64,000 nucleotides of DNA from Candidatus Saccharibacteria bacterium oral taxon 488 (GTDB taxonomy: Bacteria; Patescibacteriota; Saccharimonadia; Saccharimonadales; Saccharimonadaceae), in assembly GCA_013099195.1 (NCBI GenBank), contig CP039999.1:682001-746000 (forward strand). The letters run 5' to 3'. This document shows, one piece after another, positions 46,414-54,819 of this stretch. Position 1 is the first letter of the stretch. Each line of letters begins with the position of its first letter. The notes under the pieces are model-generated. The model was not told the origin of the DNA and made no database searches. It was given only the letters and a program-made list of their open reading frames with translations. The position numbers and the translations under genes were made by a program.

Positions 46414-46572
46414 CTAAGCTGCCAGCTCCACGCCTTCTTCGTCCAGCAGCTCCAGTCGCCGCACTACCAATGAACGTAGCTCCTCGCACGTCCGCCGGCG
46501 CTGCCATGTCCGCAGCTGGTCATTATTGACCGCAGCTAAAAATTGCCCAAGCTCGTGCTCAGTGATATCCAT
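46414..46572 (-). CDS. 52-residue hypothetical protein
   Basis: The minus-strand frame starts MDITEHELGQFLAAVNND and runs on as a charged helix (TCEELRSLVVRRLELLDEEG). A promoter with TTGCAC, 17 bp and TATAGT lies upstream, and AAAGG precedes the ATG at a reasonable distance. Position and codon use support a real small gene. No family recognised. Confidence 0.55.
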   Translation of the reverse strand: MDITEHELGQFLAAVNNDQLRTWQRRRTCEELRSLVVRRLELLDEEGVELAA

Positions 46573-46735
46573 GTTGTTGCCTTTCTGTGTTTGTTAAACC
46601 GTGGCTTTACTATAGCACACATTTGACATAAGTGCAATAGTATGACAGTTCGCATCATTACCCGACCAATGCTCCCACCGGCTTCCCTCAGCAAACCGCT
46701 TGTGATAAACTGGAGGGAGAGGATTTTACACAAAC

Positions 46736-47467
46736 ATGACCCCGGCTATCATTTCATCACTCGCCATCGTCGCCTTCTCGGCACTGATCCACGCTAGTTT
46801 TCAGCTCAGCGTCAGCGTCTTGACCTTGCTCAGCGGCCATTCCCTCGGCAAGCAAACCGCCCGCCGAAAAGTATTGCGACTGATGAATGGATTTGTGTGT
46901 GGAGTGTTGGTGCTGACCGCACTGCTAATATCGGCGATCGTCTACTATCTGTCGCTGGTCATTCATCACGCCGCTCAGGCCGAGCAGCTGGTAGCGGCCA
47001 TCATCTGCGGGCTGATGGTCGGGCTGGGTGTGGCGACTTGGGCGGTGTACTACCGACGAGGCGAAGGTACGGCCTTGTGGCTACCGCGCAGCTTCGCGAC
47101 CTACCTATCAAAGCGCTCAAAAGCGACGCGTCACAGCGCCGAGGCCTTTAGTCTCGGGATGGCGAGCGTGGTGGCCGAGTTACTGTTTATCATCGGGCCA
47201 ATGGCAGCGGCGGGGCTGGCAACCGTCCTACTACCATCAACCGAGTGGCGGCTCATCGCCATCGCCCTTTACGTCGTCATATCGCTGCTATCACTGGTCG
47301 TCGTATTAATGCTGGTCGGCAGTGGCCATTCCCTCGCCCATCTACAACAGTGGCGGATGGCGCATAAACGTTTCTTGCAATTTGCAGCTGGCGGCAGCTT
47401 GATCATCTTGGGCGGCTTTTTGTTCGTTGATCGAGTACTTGGCATCGTCAGCTACGGAGGTTTTTGA
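46736..47467 (+). CDS. Six-helix membrane protein, unknown function
   Basis: 243 residues with about six membrane helices and no recognised domain. A C-terminal block (GGSLIILGGFLFVDRVLG) is glycine rich. GGAGGGAGAGG precedes the ATG. It overlaps the ATP-cone gene as TGATG. The gene order membrane protein, ATP-cone protein, FAD oxidoreductase suggests one operon. Confidence 0.72.
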   Translation: MTPAIISSLAIVAFSALIHASFQLSVSVLTLLSGHSLGKQTARRKVLRLMNGFVCGVLVLTALLISAIVYYLSLVIHHAAQAEQLVAAIICGLMVGLGVATWAVYYRRGEGTALWLPRSFATYLSKRSKATRHSAEAFSLGMASVVAELLFIIGPMAAAGLATVLLPSTEWRLIAIALYVVISLLSLVVVLMLVGSGHSLAHLQQWRMAHKRFLQFAAGGSLIILGGFLFVDRVLGIVSYGGF

Positions 47468-47766
47468 TGTCAGAAGGGCACCCAAACCGACCAATCATCG
47501 ATGTCGTTAAGCGTGGCAAACGACCGAGCGAAGAATTTGATCCGACAAAACTCCACCACTCTATCATGGCGACCTGCCTGAGTATCCGCACACCCGAAGG
47601 CCAAGCTGATGATATCGCCAAGTCAGTCACCCTCGGCGTGATGAGCTGGTGCGAGACCCGGCCAGAAATTACCACAAACGACATCCGACACCGCGCGACG
47701 CAGTTACTACAGAAATTACACACCGACGCAGCATTTGTTTATCAACACCATAAGACAATCATGTAG
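47467..47766 (+). CDS. Stand-alone ATP-cone domain protein
   Basis: 99 residues consisting only of an ATP-cone: IIDVVKRGKRPSEEFDPTKLHHSI, CLSIRTPEGQADDIA, and the end DAAFVYQHHKTIM. ATP-cones sense ATP/dATP in ribonucleotide reductases and NrdR; NrdR has a zinc ribbon in front, which is absent here. It may regulate a partner protein by nucleotide binding. Overlaps the preceding gene by one base. Confidence 0.8.
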   Translation: MSEGHPNRPIIDVVKRGKRPSEEFDPTKLHHSIMATCLSIRTPEGQADDIAKSVTLGVMSWCETRPEITTNDIRHRATQLLQKLHTDAAFVYQHHKTIM

Positions 47767-47773
47767 GGGGCAC

Positions 47774-49150
47774 ATGGCACAAAAACCAACTTTTGATTAT
47801 GATGTAATTGTCATCGGCAGCGGCGCTGGCGGTTCACCAGCCGCAACCGTCTTGGCGCGCGCTGGCAAGAAAGTCGCCATCATCGAGCGCGGTACCTTTG
47901 GCGGCGAGTCCCCAAACTGGGGCGACATTCCGACTGGCGCCCTGCTCTATACCGCTGACGTCTATTACGAGGCCAAAACAGCAGCCAAGTTCGGCCTGCG
48001 CACCAGCACGGTCGGCTATAATTATCCTTCGCTACTCGCCTGGAAAGACACCGCCATCAAGCGCACCGGCACCGGCGGCAACCGCAGTTACTACGAGAAA
48101 CAAGGCATCAGCGTCTTTACCGGCAGCGCCCACTTTCTCAGTCCCAACGAGATTACCGTCAGCCGCCGCCACTTATCAGCGCGCAAATTCCTGATCGCTA
48201 GCGGCTCAACCTGGCGCGATGATCACATCCCAGGCCTCGACGAAGTGGCCTATCACACACCACAAACTATCCTCTCGCTCAAACGCCCGCCCAAAACACT
48301 GTTCGTTGTCGGCTCTGGCACGACAGCGATGGAGCTGGCATATTTGTTCTCGACCTTTGGCAGCAAGGTGTATGTCGCCGAGACCGCCGGGCGTATCTTG
48401 CCCGAGTTTGACCAAGAAGTTGGCGAACTGATCGCCGCTGACGCCAAGGCACAGCGCGGCATGAACATCCTCACCCAGACAAAGCTGGTCGCCGTCCAAA
48501 AAGACGGCATCGCAAAGCGCGTCACCTACGCTCGTGGCGGCCAGCAGCATTCAGTGCGCGTTGATGAGATTCTCATCGCCGATGATCGCTTACCGACGAC
48601 CGACATTGGCCTAGAAAATGCGGGCGTAGCATATACTGAACATGGCATTCAAGTCAGCGAAGCGATGCAGACTTCGGCACGGCACATCTTTGCAGCTGGC
48701 AGCGTCGTTGACCTTCAGGCACAGACACACACCATCCTCAGCCACAGCCGCACCGCTGCACACAACTTACTACACCGTAATTTCATCGCGCTTGACGATA
48801 CACCGCGTTTGACGATCGCCTTCACCGACCCGCAGATCGCCCGGACGGGACTGGACGAGGACGACTGCCTGCGTCGTGACTTGAAGATAACTATCGCCCT
48901 AGCACCGCTGACCTTGACCGCTCGCAGCAACATCACCGACCGGCGCAGTGGGTTTGTCAAATTGATCAGCGACAAAAAAGGTGTCCTGCTCGGCGCCACC
49001 ATCGTCGCACCGGGCGCCAGCGACTTGATGACCGGCCTCAGCCTCGCCATCCGTCACGGCCTAACCGCCAAACAATTGATGAGCACACCAAATTGTTTCG
49101 TTGCCTGGTCAGAGGCGGTACGCATTGCGGCGGGGAAATTGGCAGCGTGA
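47774..49150 (+). CDS. FAD/NAD(P)-dependent oxidoreductase of the disulfide reductase family, cysteine-less
   Basis: 458 residues with the dihydrolipoamide dehydrogenase/mercuric reductase fold. It has an FAD site VIVIGSGAGGSPAATVLARAG, an NAD(P) site LFVVGSGTTAMELAYLFSTFG and the dimer domain at ~340-458. The redox motif that should read CxxxxC is GGESPNWGDIPT, with Ser and Asp in place of the cysteines. The C-terminal His-Glu dyad reads PNCFVAWSEA, so the His is missing. Disulfide chemistry seems lost; it may be an NAD(P)H oxidase or quinone reductase. Confidence 0.85.
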   Translation: MAQKPTFDYDVIVIGSGAGGSPAATVLARAGKKVAIIERGTFGGESPNWGDIPTGALLYTADVYYEAKTAAKFGLRTSTVGYNYPSLLAWKDTAIKRTGTGGNRSYYEKQGISVFTGSAHFLSPNEITVSRRHLSARKFLIASGSTWRDDHIPGLDEVAYHTPQTILSLKRPPKTLFVVGSGTTAMELAYLFSTFGSKVYVAETAGRILPEFDQEVGELIAADAKAQRGMNILTQTKLVAVQKDGIAKRVTYARGGQQHSVRVDEILIADDRLPTTDIGLENAGVAYTEHGIQVSEAMQTSARHIFAAGSVVDLQAQTHTILSHSRTAAHNLLHRNFIALDDTPRLTIAFTDPQIARTGLDEDDCLRRDLKITIALAPLTLTARSNITDRRSGFVKLISDKKGVLLGATIVAPGASDLMTGLSLAIRHGLTAKQLMSTPNCFVAWSEAVRIAAGKLAA

Positions 49151-49162
49151 TGTCGGTATTCG

Positions 49163-50467
49163 CTAAACTCTCAGGTTAGCCGTATTTAGTTCCTCAACAC
49201 AAGAGCGAAAGCAATCACTTTTCTCTTTGTAGTTGCGAAACGATCCGAAGGAGGGCGCCGCCGGAGAGAGAAGTACCGTACCACCTGACCCTGATAGATA
49301 TTGAAACGAAACTGCTACTGCAGCAGACAAAGATACCGCCTGGAACAAAGCAACAATATGACAATTAGCACTATCTAGACGATCAGTAATAGCTTTCGCA
49401 ATCCTCGCACCATTCTCAGGCATTGTTACAACGATTGTTGCTTCTAGACGATCACAAATTTCCTTAGCTAAACTATCATAGTCAATACCTCGATCAGCCC
49501 CACCTAATAGCAGAGCAAGCGGCCCCTTGATCGCATGGATTCCTTCAATCGTTGAAAGACAGTTCGTTGACAGTGTATCGTCGACAAACACAACTGCGCC
49601 CACACTACCCACCACCTCAAGGCGATGTCGTAATGACTTAAAATTTTGTAATACAGAATAGAGTTTTTGCCGCTCTAACTTCACTCCCAATTGCGATAGT
49701 GCTGCAACCGCTAAAAGTGCATTCCTGACGTTGTGCTCCCCAAAAATATTGAGATGAGGCCTCAGTTCACTTGCTAGCTTATCGTTGAGACTTACCCAGC
49801 GCACATCTGACCCCATGAGATGCTGATATTTCTTAAGCTCCTGGGAGTCACCATTAGCTATAACTGTACATGGTGTGTATTTCGTGCAAATCGATAATTT
49901 ATCCTCATAATAATTCTGCAACGACCCGTGCCAGGTCAGATGGTCAGCGCTTAGGGAAGTAATGATAACAAGTGGAGCCGCCGTTGTGAGGTTGGCCGCC
50001 TGATAACTAGAGGTCTCGACAACCCAAAAATCCGGCTCTTGAGCAAGAGAATCTGCCTCCCTACCCCATGGCGGCGTCCCAACATTTCCACATAAAAAGG
50101 CAGTCTTACCAGCCGCCCTTAGCAATTCACATAATAAAGCAGACGTCGTTGACTTACCTTTCGTTCCTGATACTAAAACAACATTTTCCAATGAGTCCCT
50201 AGAGTGCAACCATAGATCTAACCCCGTAACTACCCTGGTATTGTTTTTAACAAGATTTCTGATTACTGCCGAGTTCTTCGGGATACCGGGAGATGTTATC
50301 ACTACCTGGCATTTCAGTAGTTCCGCCAGATTTTCTTGGGAATCAGTAGTGAAAGATTGAAACGGTATGCCTAGCTTGTTAAGTCTATAAGCCGTTTCCA
50401 AGCCTTCGGCACCAACACCGAGAACCCCCACAGAAAGCCCCCTTAGATCATTCCAAGCAAGCGGCAC
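49163..50467 (-). CDS. MurD-family UDP-MurNAc-L-Ala:glutamate ligase (probably MurD2, L-Glu-specific)
   Basis: 434 residues. N-terminal Rossmann region (GLSVGVLGVGAEGLETAYRL), ATP motif VLVSGTKGKSTTSALL, HLTWHGS, NIFGEHNVRNALLAVAAL and FVDDTLSTN. It adds Glu to UDP-MurNAc-L-Ala. The preferred start is the GTG at 50467, preceded by AGGAAGG; an upstream GTG also exists. It overlaps the MurL-like gene by 20 nt, which points to the L-Glu-adding MurD2 subtype rather than classical D-Glu-adding MurD. Confidence 0.82.
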   Translation of the reverse strand: MPLAWNDLRGLSVGVLGVGAEGLETAYRLNKLGIPFQSFTTDSQENLAELLKCQVVITSPGIPKNSAVIRNLVKNNTRVVTGLDLWLHSRDSLENVVLVSGTKGKSTTSALLCELLRAAGKTAFLCGNVGTPPWGREADSLAQEPDFWVVETSSYQAANLTTAAPLVIITSLSADHLTWHGSLQNYYEDKLSICTKYTPCTVIANGDSQELKKYQHLMGSDVRWVSLNDKLASELRPHLNIFGEHNVRNALLAVAALSQLGVKLERQKLYSVLQNFKSLRHRLEVVGSVGAVVFVDDTLSTNCLSTIEGIHAIKGPLALLLGGADRGIDYDSLAKEICDRLEATIVVTMPENGARIAKAITDRLDSANCHIVALFQAVSLSAAVAVSFQYLSGSGGTVLLSPAAPSFGSFRNYKEKSDCFRSCVEELNTANLRV

Positions 50468-51809
50468 GAAGATACCTTCCTGGTACACGATGACCGTTTG
50501 GTGTCAAGAAGTCTGGCTCAGGGTCTTTTGGTAAATTATCTAACAAGCCTTTGACACCAAGGTCAATACCGCCATGGCGCCTATCCTCGCGTCGCGACAT
50601 TAGCCGCATCGCCACTCGTGACTCTCCAACATCGCCGACACATTCCCACGGCTTGATATTCTCATCCATCCCTAAAAGCCCGCGAAATGATGACACAAGA
50701 TCTGGGTTCTGAAGAGGCTCAATGCCAGAGAACACCCGCTCAAGCGCCGCCTTCGACAAAAAAGGAGAGAGAATGAGGTCAATAAATGCACATTTATCGC
50801 ATGCACCACACCACCCCTGAGAACGCCTTGCTTCGTCAAGAATAAACGCCTTGTTACAGCTACAGAATGTATCAAAATAAGCAGCACACCTATTAGTAAA
50901 CTGCTGCGCAATCCATAGTTCCGACCACGGGCGAAGTAGGGAAAAATAGTTAGGTAGTCCCGGCGCCACGAGCACCCCATTAAAACCACATTCAAATTCC
51001 TCAGATTTTGAATATTGATGATTAACACGTATTCCATCAGCCGTTACTAGCGTCGGGGACGATGCTGACCACTCATTAGACATGACCACAGCATCTTTTC
51101 CAGCCAGTGCTGCCGCAACGACAGCCATCGCCGAAATAATTCCGGTAACCGGTACATGCCCGTTCAAAAATCCAGGCGTCGTTCCCAATTGTTTATCTAG
51201 GTATCGCTCGGCTCGGATAACAGAAAGCCCTGTTGCGGCCGCAGGGTTATCAACCGCTGGAAAGGCTATGTCTTCTTTATTGACGATGAACAGCGTTGGC
51301 GTGATACCGGCTGCTCTCAAGAGTTCAATACTAACCAATGAGTCAATCCCGCCGCCAAATGGAACGAGGGGGTCACATTGCTGCATTGGCGATACGCTCT
51401 GATGCGATAAATTTTGTTTATCCAGTTCATAATGGGAAATCTCAAGCCCACTCACCCGTTGAAAAATCCCTTGACCCGGATGCGCGAGATCTGCCCGATA
51501 GGCAAATTCACCGAGACCTTGGCGATAATACTGTTCAAGGAACTTTACCTCATCATCGCGCAACTTCATACCCGACATATCTAAACGAGCTGGCGCCAGG
51601 GTTTTGTAGTAAGATACGCCAGCAAGCAAGAAGAGCCACTTTACAGCATATTTAACAGCAGGTTGCTTCCAGTCACCGCCTCCGGGAAAAACAAAGACCT
51701 CCGTAAAGTCATACTCCCCAATCCGCCAATGACAATGGATGGAATTTTTTACCTCATTAACATCATAGCCCAAAAATACAAAGTCATCATTACTTGCTAA
51801 GTGTGTCAT
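50448..51809 (-). CDS. murL: MurL-like UDP-MurNAc-L-Ala-L-Glu epimerase
   Basis: 453 residues. A PP-loop-like signature PFGGGIDSLVSIELLRAAG and a cysteine cluster WCGACDKCAFIDL match MurL, described in Xanthomonas oryzae, which epimerises the terminal L-Glu of UDP-MurNAc-L-Ala-L-Glu to D-Glu. The partner MurD2 gene follows in the same operon. The start at 51809 (MTHLASNDD) is used because TATAAT ends 7 nt upstream; the frame continues upstream without a plausible start. With these genes a cell needs no glutamate racemase. Confidence 0.82.
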   Translation of the reverse strand: MTHLASNDDFVFLGYDVNEVKNSIHCHWRIGEYDFTEVFVFPGGGDWKQPAVKYAVKWLFLLAGVSYYKTLAPARLDMSGMKLRDDEVKFLEQYYRQGLGEFAYRADLAHPGQGIFQRVSGLEISHYELDKQNLSHQSVSPMQQCDPLVPFGGGIDSLVSIELLRAAGITPTLFIVNKEDIAFPAVDNPAAATGLSVIRAERYLDKQLGTTPGFLNGHVPVTGIISAMAVVAAALAGKDAVVMSNEWSASSPTLVTADGIRVNHQYSKSEEFECGFNGVLVAPGLPNYFSLLRPWSELWIAQQFTNRCAAYFDTFCSCNKAFILDEARRSQGWCGACDKCAFIDLILSPFLSKAALERVFSGIEPLQNPDLVSSFRGLLGMDENIKPWECVGDVGESRVAMRLMSRREDRRHGGIDLGVKGLLDNLPKDPEPDFLTPNGHRVPGRYLRAACLE

Positions 51810-51868
51810 AAACTTAATTATACCAGAGAGCTTTGAAGGTCTTGCTATAATAGCAATAAGGGACTGCC

Positions 51869-52186
51869 ATGAAAAGTAAATACTCCATGACCATGGTGTC
51901 AGTAGGAAAAGAGAGCGAAGCGAAGAACATCGCCAAGGCCCTCGTCGAGCAAAAACTGGCCGCGTGTGTGCAGCTGCTGCCGATTCAGTCAACCTACATT
52001 TGGCAAGGAAAATTTGAATGCGATACAGAGATCTTGATGCTTATCAAGTCGCGCAAAGATGACTTTGTGGCAATTGAAAGAGTAGTCAGGTCGCTCCATA
52101 GCTATGACGTAGCAGAGATAATCTCATTTGATATTACTGCTGGATCACAGCCGTATCTTGACTGGATCGACGAAACTTGTCGGTAG
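51869..52186 (+). CDS. cutA: Divalent-cation tolerance protein CutA
   Basis: 105 residues. LVEQKLAACVQLLPIQSTYIWQGK, LMLIKSRK and YDVAEIISFDI are characteristic of CutA1 trimers. The name reflects copper tolerance in E. coli, but the role is unclear and homologues may be structural or signalling. TATAAT and AAGGG lie upstream, so this gene has a short leader. Confidence 0.93.
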   Translation: MKSKYSMTMVSVGKESEAKNIAKALVEQKLAACVQLLPIQSTYIWQGKFECDTEILMLIKSRKDDFVAIERVVRSLHSYDVAEIISFDITAGSQPYLDWIDETCR

Positions 52187-52202
52187 ATCAATACGCTAAG
52201 GA

Positions 52203-52232
52203 TATTAAAAACGACCTCAACTCATGAGGCCG
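52203..52232 (-). terminator. Terminator of tRNA-fMet
   Basis: Minus-strand hairpin CGGCCTCA / TTGAGGTCG (one G-U pair, 4-nt loop) followed by TTTTTAATA, starting ~17 bp after the tRNA end. Confidence 0.8.
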
Positions 52233-52248
52233 AAGAATCAATGAAACA

Positions 52249-52325
<77 letters not shown>

Positions 52326-52353
52326 GCACATTGTCCATCTTAGCAAACACGAA

Positions 52354-52794
52354 TTATTTTTGCAAGTTCTGACTCGTCCGCCGCGCGCCAAAGAGGAAAT
52401 TGACCCACTGCTGGAAGTTACTGGTCGGCTGTTTTTGCGGCGTATTGTGGGCGGTCGGTTGCTGCTTGGCCGCGTCGGTTGACGGCACGATCAGCAGCTT
52501 TTCGCCGGGCGAGCCACGGCCCAGGCGCTGGCGCACCGCGAGATCGAGGTACTCGTCGCTTTCATAATATTTCGATTCATACGCCAACAGTTCAGTGCGC
52601 AACTTCTCGACCGTCAGCTGGTACTTTTTTTGATCGACCATCTGTTGCAGTTCATAATTGCGCTGCATCGACTCGATCGACCCCCACGCCCAACTCAGCG
52701 CGATCAGTGCCGCCGCCGCAACCACAACATTATTCAGCGTCAAATAATCGTGACGCACGTGGTACCAAAATCGTTTGAGTTTCAGCGTGTTCAT
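52354..52794 (-). CDS. FtsB/DivIC-like septum protein
   Basis: 146 residues. One membrane helix (NVVVAAAALIALSWAWG), then a coiled coil (MQRNYELQQMVDQKKYQLTV) and the segment YESDEYLDLAVRQRLGRGSPGE, which is the typical FtsB/DivIC YxxxxxxxExxAR-type region. The C-terminal tail is polar. It would belong to the FtsQLB division complex. Confidence 0.85.
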   Translation of the reverse strand: MNTLKLKRFWYHVRHDYLTLNNVVVAAAALIALSWAWGSIESMQRNYELQQMVDQKKYQLTVEKLRTELLAYESKYYESDEYLDLAVRQRLGRGSPGEKLLIVPSTDAAKQQPTAHNTPQKQPTSNFQQWVNFLFGARRTSQNLQK

Positions 52795-52918
52795 GTTGGT
52801 TTTATCAGAAGGTATGGCTATATTATGAGGGGTCGGGTGGGGTTAGTCAAGATGGGCGAGTGCTTAGAGGATCTGATTCGTTCAGGAGCTTTTTCGCTCA
52901 TGTGGGTCGATACTCTTT

Positions 52919-53293
52919 CTAGGCTGCTACGGATTCTCGCAGTTGCACCAAACCTGTAGCGCGGTTGATGTCAAGCTCCTCCGGAGGATCATCGTTCAAC
53001 GCTTGGACGGCTTCACCTTCGAAGAAACCAACCTCTTGACTGGTGAGATAGTCGAGCAACTCAAGGAGTCGCATGCTCCCTCCCCGCTCCCGTAAGATAG
53101 AAATCACTTTATTCTGTCTGCGTCTGTGTGGACACTCTTCTGATTCCAAGTCATTTTCTATACAGCGCCCTGTCTGATTAGCAGTCGTATCTTCCTCTGC
53201 TTTTAGAGCTTCCTTCCCGAGCCGTCTCTCGCGCAGATATGGCCCACACCACCTGCATGCTGCTATCTCCAGCTCTCCGCTCGCTGACGCCAC
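52919..53293 (-). CDS. Hypothetical protein with cysteine motifs
   Basis: 124 residues from a GTG. A CRWC and later cysteines suggest a small metal-binding part, followed by a winged-helix-like segment (VISILRERGGSMRLLELLDYL). No clear Shine-Dalgarno sequence. It lies at the left edge of the accessory region. A chance open frame is possible. Confidence 0.45.
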   Translation of the reverse strand: MASASGELEIAACRWCGPYLRERRLGKEALKAEEDTTANQTGRCIENDLESEECPHRRRQNKVISILRERGGSMRLLELLDYLTSQEVGFFEGEAVQALNDDPPEELDINRATGLVQLRESVAA

Positions 53294-53438
53294 CGGCTGT
53301 TCTTGTTTTGATAGTTAAGTTGGCTGTAAATGCTCCGTCATAATACTTGATTGTAGCATGAATGGTTAAAAATGGGGAGGGACTAGCTCGTAGCAACCTA
53401 GCAAAATTACTAGTCCATTTCGGTCGCCCGTAGTAAGC

Positions 53439-54212
53439 TCAGTGCACCAGTTCCATAAACTCGGAAGAGTTCACATATTCAAAATCATGTGCCAGATGGT
53501 CACTCAGGAGGTTGTTAACATTCAAAGGCCGTGGCACCGCAGCACCGAGATATATAGCTGCGATGAGCGCCGTCGATAGGCTGTGGCGAAGATTGAGTAC
53601 AGCAAGCTTTTCAAAAATATCCGCCTGATGTGTTTCGAGGTAGGTTTTGTGTAGCCTGGTCATCGAGCCTTTTGCGAGTTCTGGCTGCGTCACATCAAGC
53701 CCAAGATCCTCAGCCACATCGACGAGGCGCCGGCTGGCTATCGGCGTCAGACGATCGATATCGTACCTCGTGTCAATTACCGCCTGATTTTGCCGCCGCT
53801 CTCTCCACTTGTCGTATAGCCAATCCACCTGTTCTGTTGCAATTGGCAACGATCGTTTTAGTACTGACAAATCGGCGCAGAGTTGGTGACCTGCAAAGGT
53901 CACGCCGGACAATGTCCGCGAGGAAGCAATATCTGACTCGATCATCTCCAGAAGCCGCGGCACCTCGTCTTCTGATTCCAGATAGACCGACTTAAATCCA
54001 AATTCGAGCAGACTTTGATCCTCCAGTGAATCAACATGTGCAAGGTCAATGATGGCCCACGAGTAGCAAAACGGTTTTGACGCTCCCCGAACCCGGAAAT
54101 TCTTTGTCCACTCAACATCGAGCGCAGCAACGAGACTTCGTTCTCGACCAAACGGGCGCTCTGGGTCACCAAACGGGCGTTCTGCCCATTGCAAGTTTGT
54201 TCTCAGGTGCAT
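53439..54212 (-). CDS. RNase H-fold DEDD-exonuclease-like protein
   Basis: 257 residues. The start ALDVEW gives the D-x-E of motif I, FAGHQLCADL gives the motif II Asp, and a DEDD-type layout follows (RRLVDVAEDLGLDV). The last motif should contain Asp near RHSLSTA, but a His stands there, so activity is doubtful or altered. A short internal duplication gives PFGDPERPFGRER near residue 13. The first ATG is used; AGGAGAA lies 11 nt before it. Possibly a defence or mobile-element gene in the accessory region. Confidence 0.6.
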   Translation of the reverse strand: MHLRTNLQWAERPFGDPERPFGRERSLVAALDVEWTKNFRVRGASKPFCYSWAIIDLAHVDSLEDQSLLEFGFKSVYLESEDEVPRLLEMIESDIASSRTLSGVTFAGHQLCADLSVLKRSLPIATEQVDWLYDKWRERRQNQAVIDTRYDIDRLTPIASRRLVDVAEDLGLDVTQPELAKGSMTRLHKTYLETHQADIFEKLAVLNLRHSLSTALIAAIYLGAAVPRPLNVNNLLSDHLAHDFEYVNSSEFMELVH

Positions 54213-54408
54213 CGTTGTGTATATTCTCCTGGGACGATTTTAACTCACATAGATGCTTTTACCAAGGCTCTGGAGAATGGTTGCCTGAAGGAATAACATT
54301 ACGAATCCTGATAGTACAAAACTCCAGCTTAAGGACACCATTTCTTGCACCCAAAGATCCGAGTAGCTATTGCTTTATTTGCACAGCTAGCTTATATTTA
54401 CAGTAAAT

Positions 54409-54819
54409 ATGAGCTCAGAATTCAAGCCATTGCCGCGCTTCGACCTAGGACAAACACATCCCCTTGGCCCCAATCCGCTGGACGGCTCCAAGAAGGAGAA
54501 CGCAGCGATGACTAGTGATGCTGCAACAGCTGAGTCATGGACAAGTTATAACTTGCCACACATCGAAGCTCTTAAAAGCAAGGCTCACGAACCTGGAATT
54601 CCTTGGCTTGTTAAGGTTTTTCGAGTATGGCGCGCAAATAGGGCTATCGAAAAACGGAATAAAAAGACCTTTTCCAACATCGGCATAACGGCCGTTCACT
54701 TAATGGAATGCGATCGGACGGACGGGAAGCGACTTGTCATTGTCCGAAAGGAGAAAGATGAGGATCCGAGGGTGGTGCTTGAGCCTAAAATCGGCTATCC
54801 AAAACGCACTAAACGGTAG
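54409..54819 (+). CDS. Hypothetical protein of the accessory region
   Basis: 136 residues, charged, with no recognised domain. Codon use is more mixed than in neighbouring core genes. Its 3' end overlaps the following gene, so both are probably translated from one mRNA. The previous 196 bases (54213-54408) hold no gene. Confidence 0.6.
   Translation: MSSEFKPLPRFDLGQTHPLGPNPLDGSKKENAAMTSDAATAESWTSYNLPHIEALKSKAHEPGIPWLVKVFRVWRANRAIEKRNKKTFSNIGITAVHLMECDRTDGKRLVIVRKEKDEDPRVVLEPKIGYPKRTKR

Noticed and set aside
51810..51992. N-terminal extension of the MurL-like protein
   Set aside because: The extra ~60 residues overlap the cutA start region and the promoter, and look non-homologous; the ATG at 51809 follows a -10 box.
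53178..53396. Minus-strand 72-residue frame
   Set aside because: Overlaps another candidate gene in a different frame and has no supporting signal.
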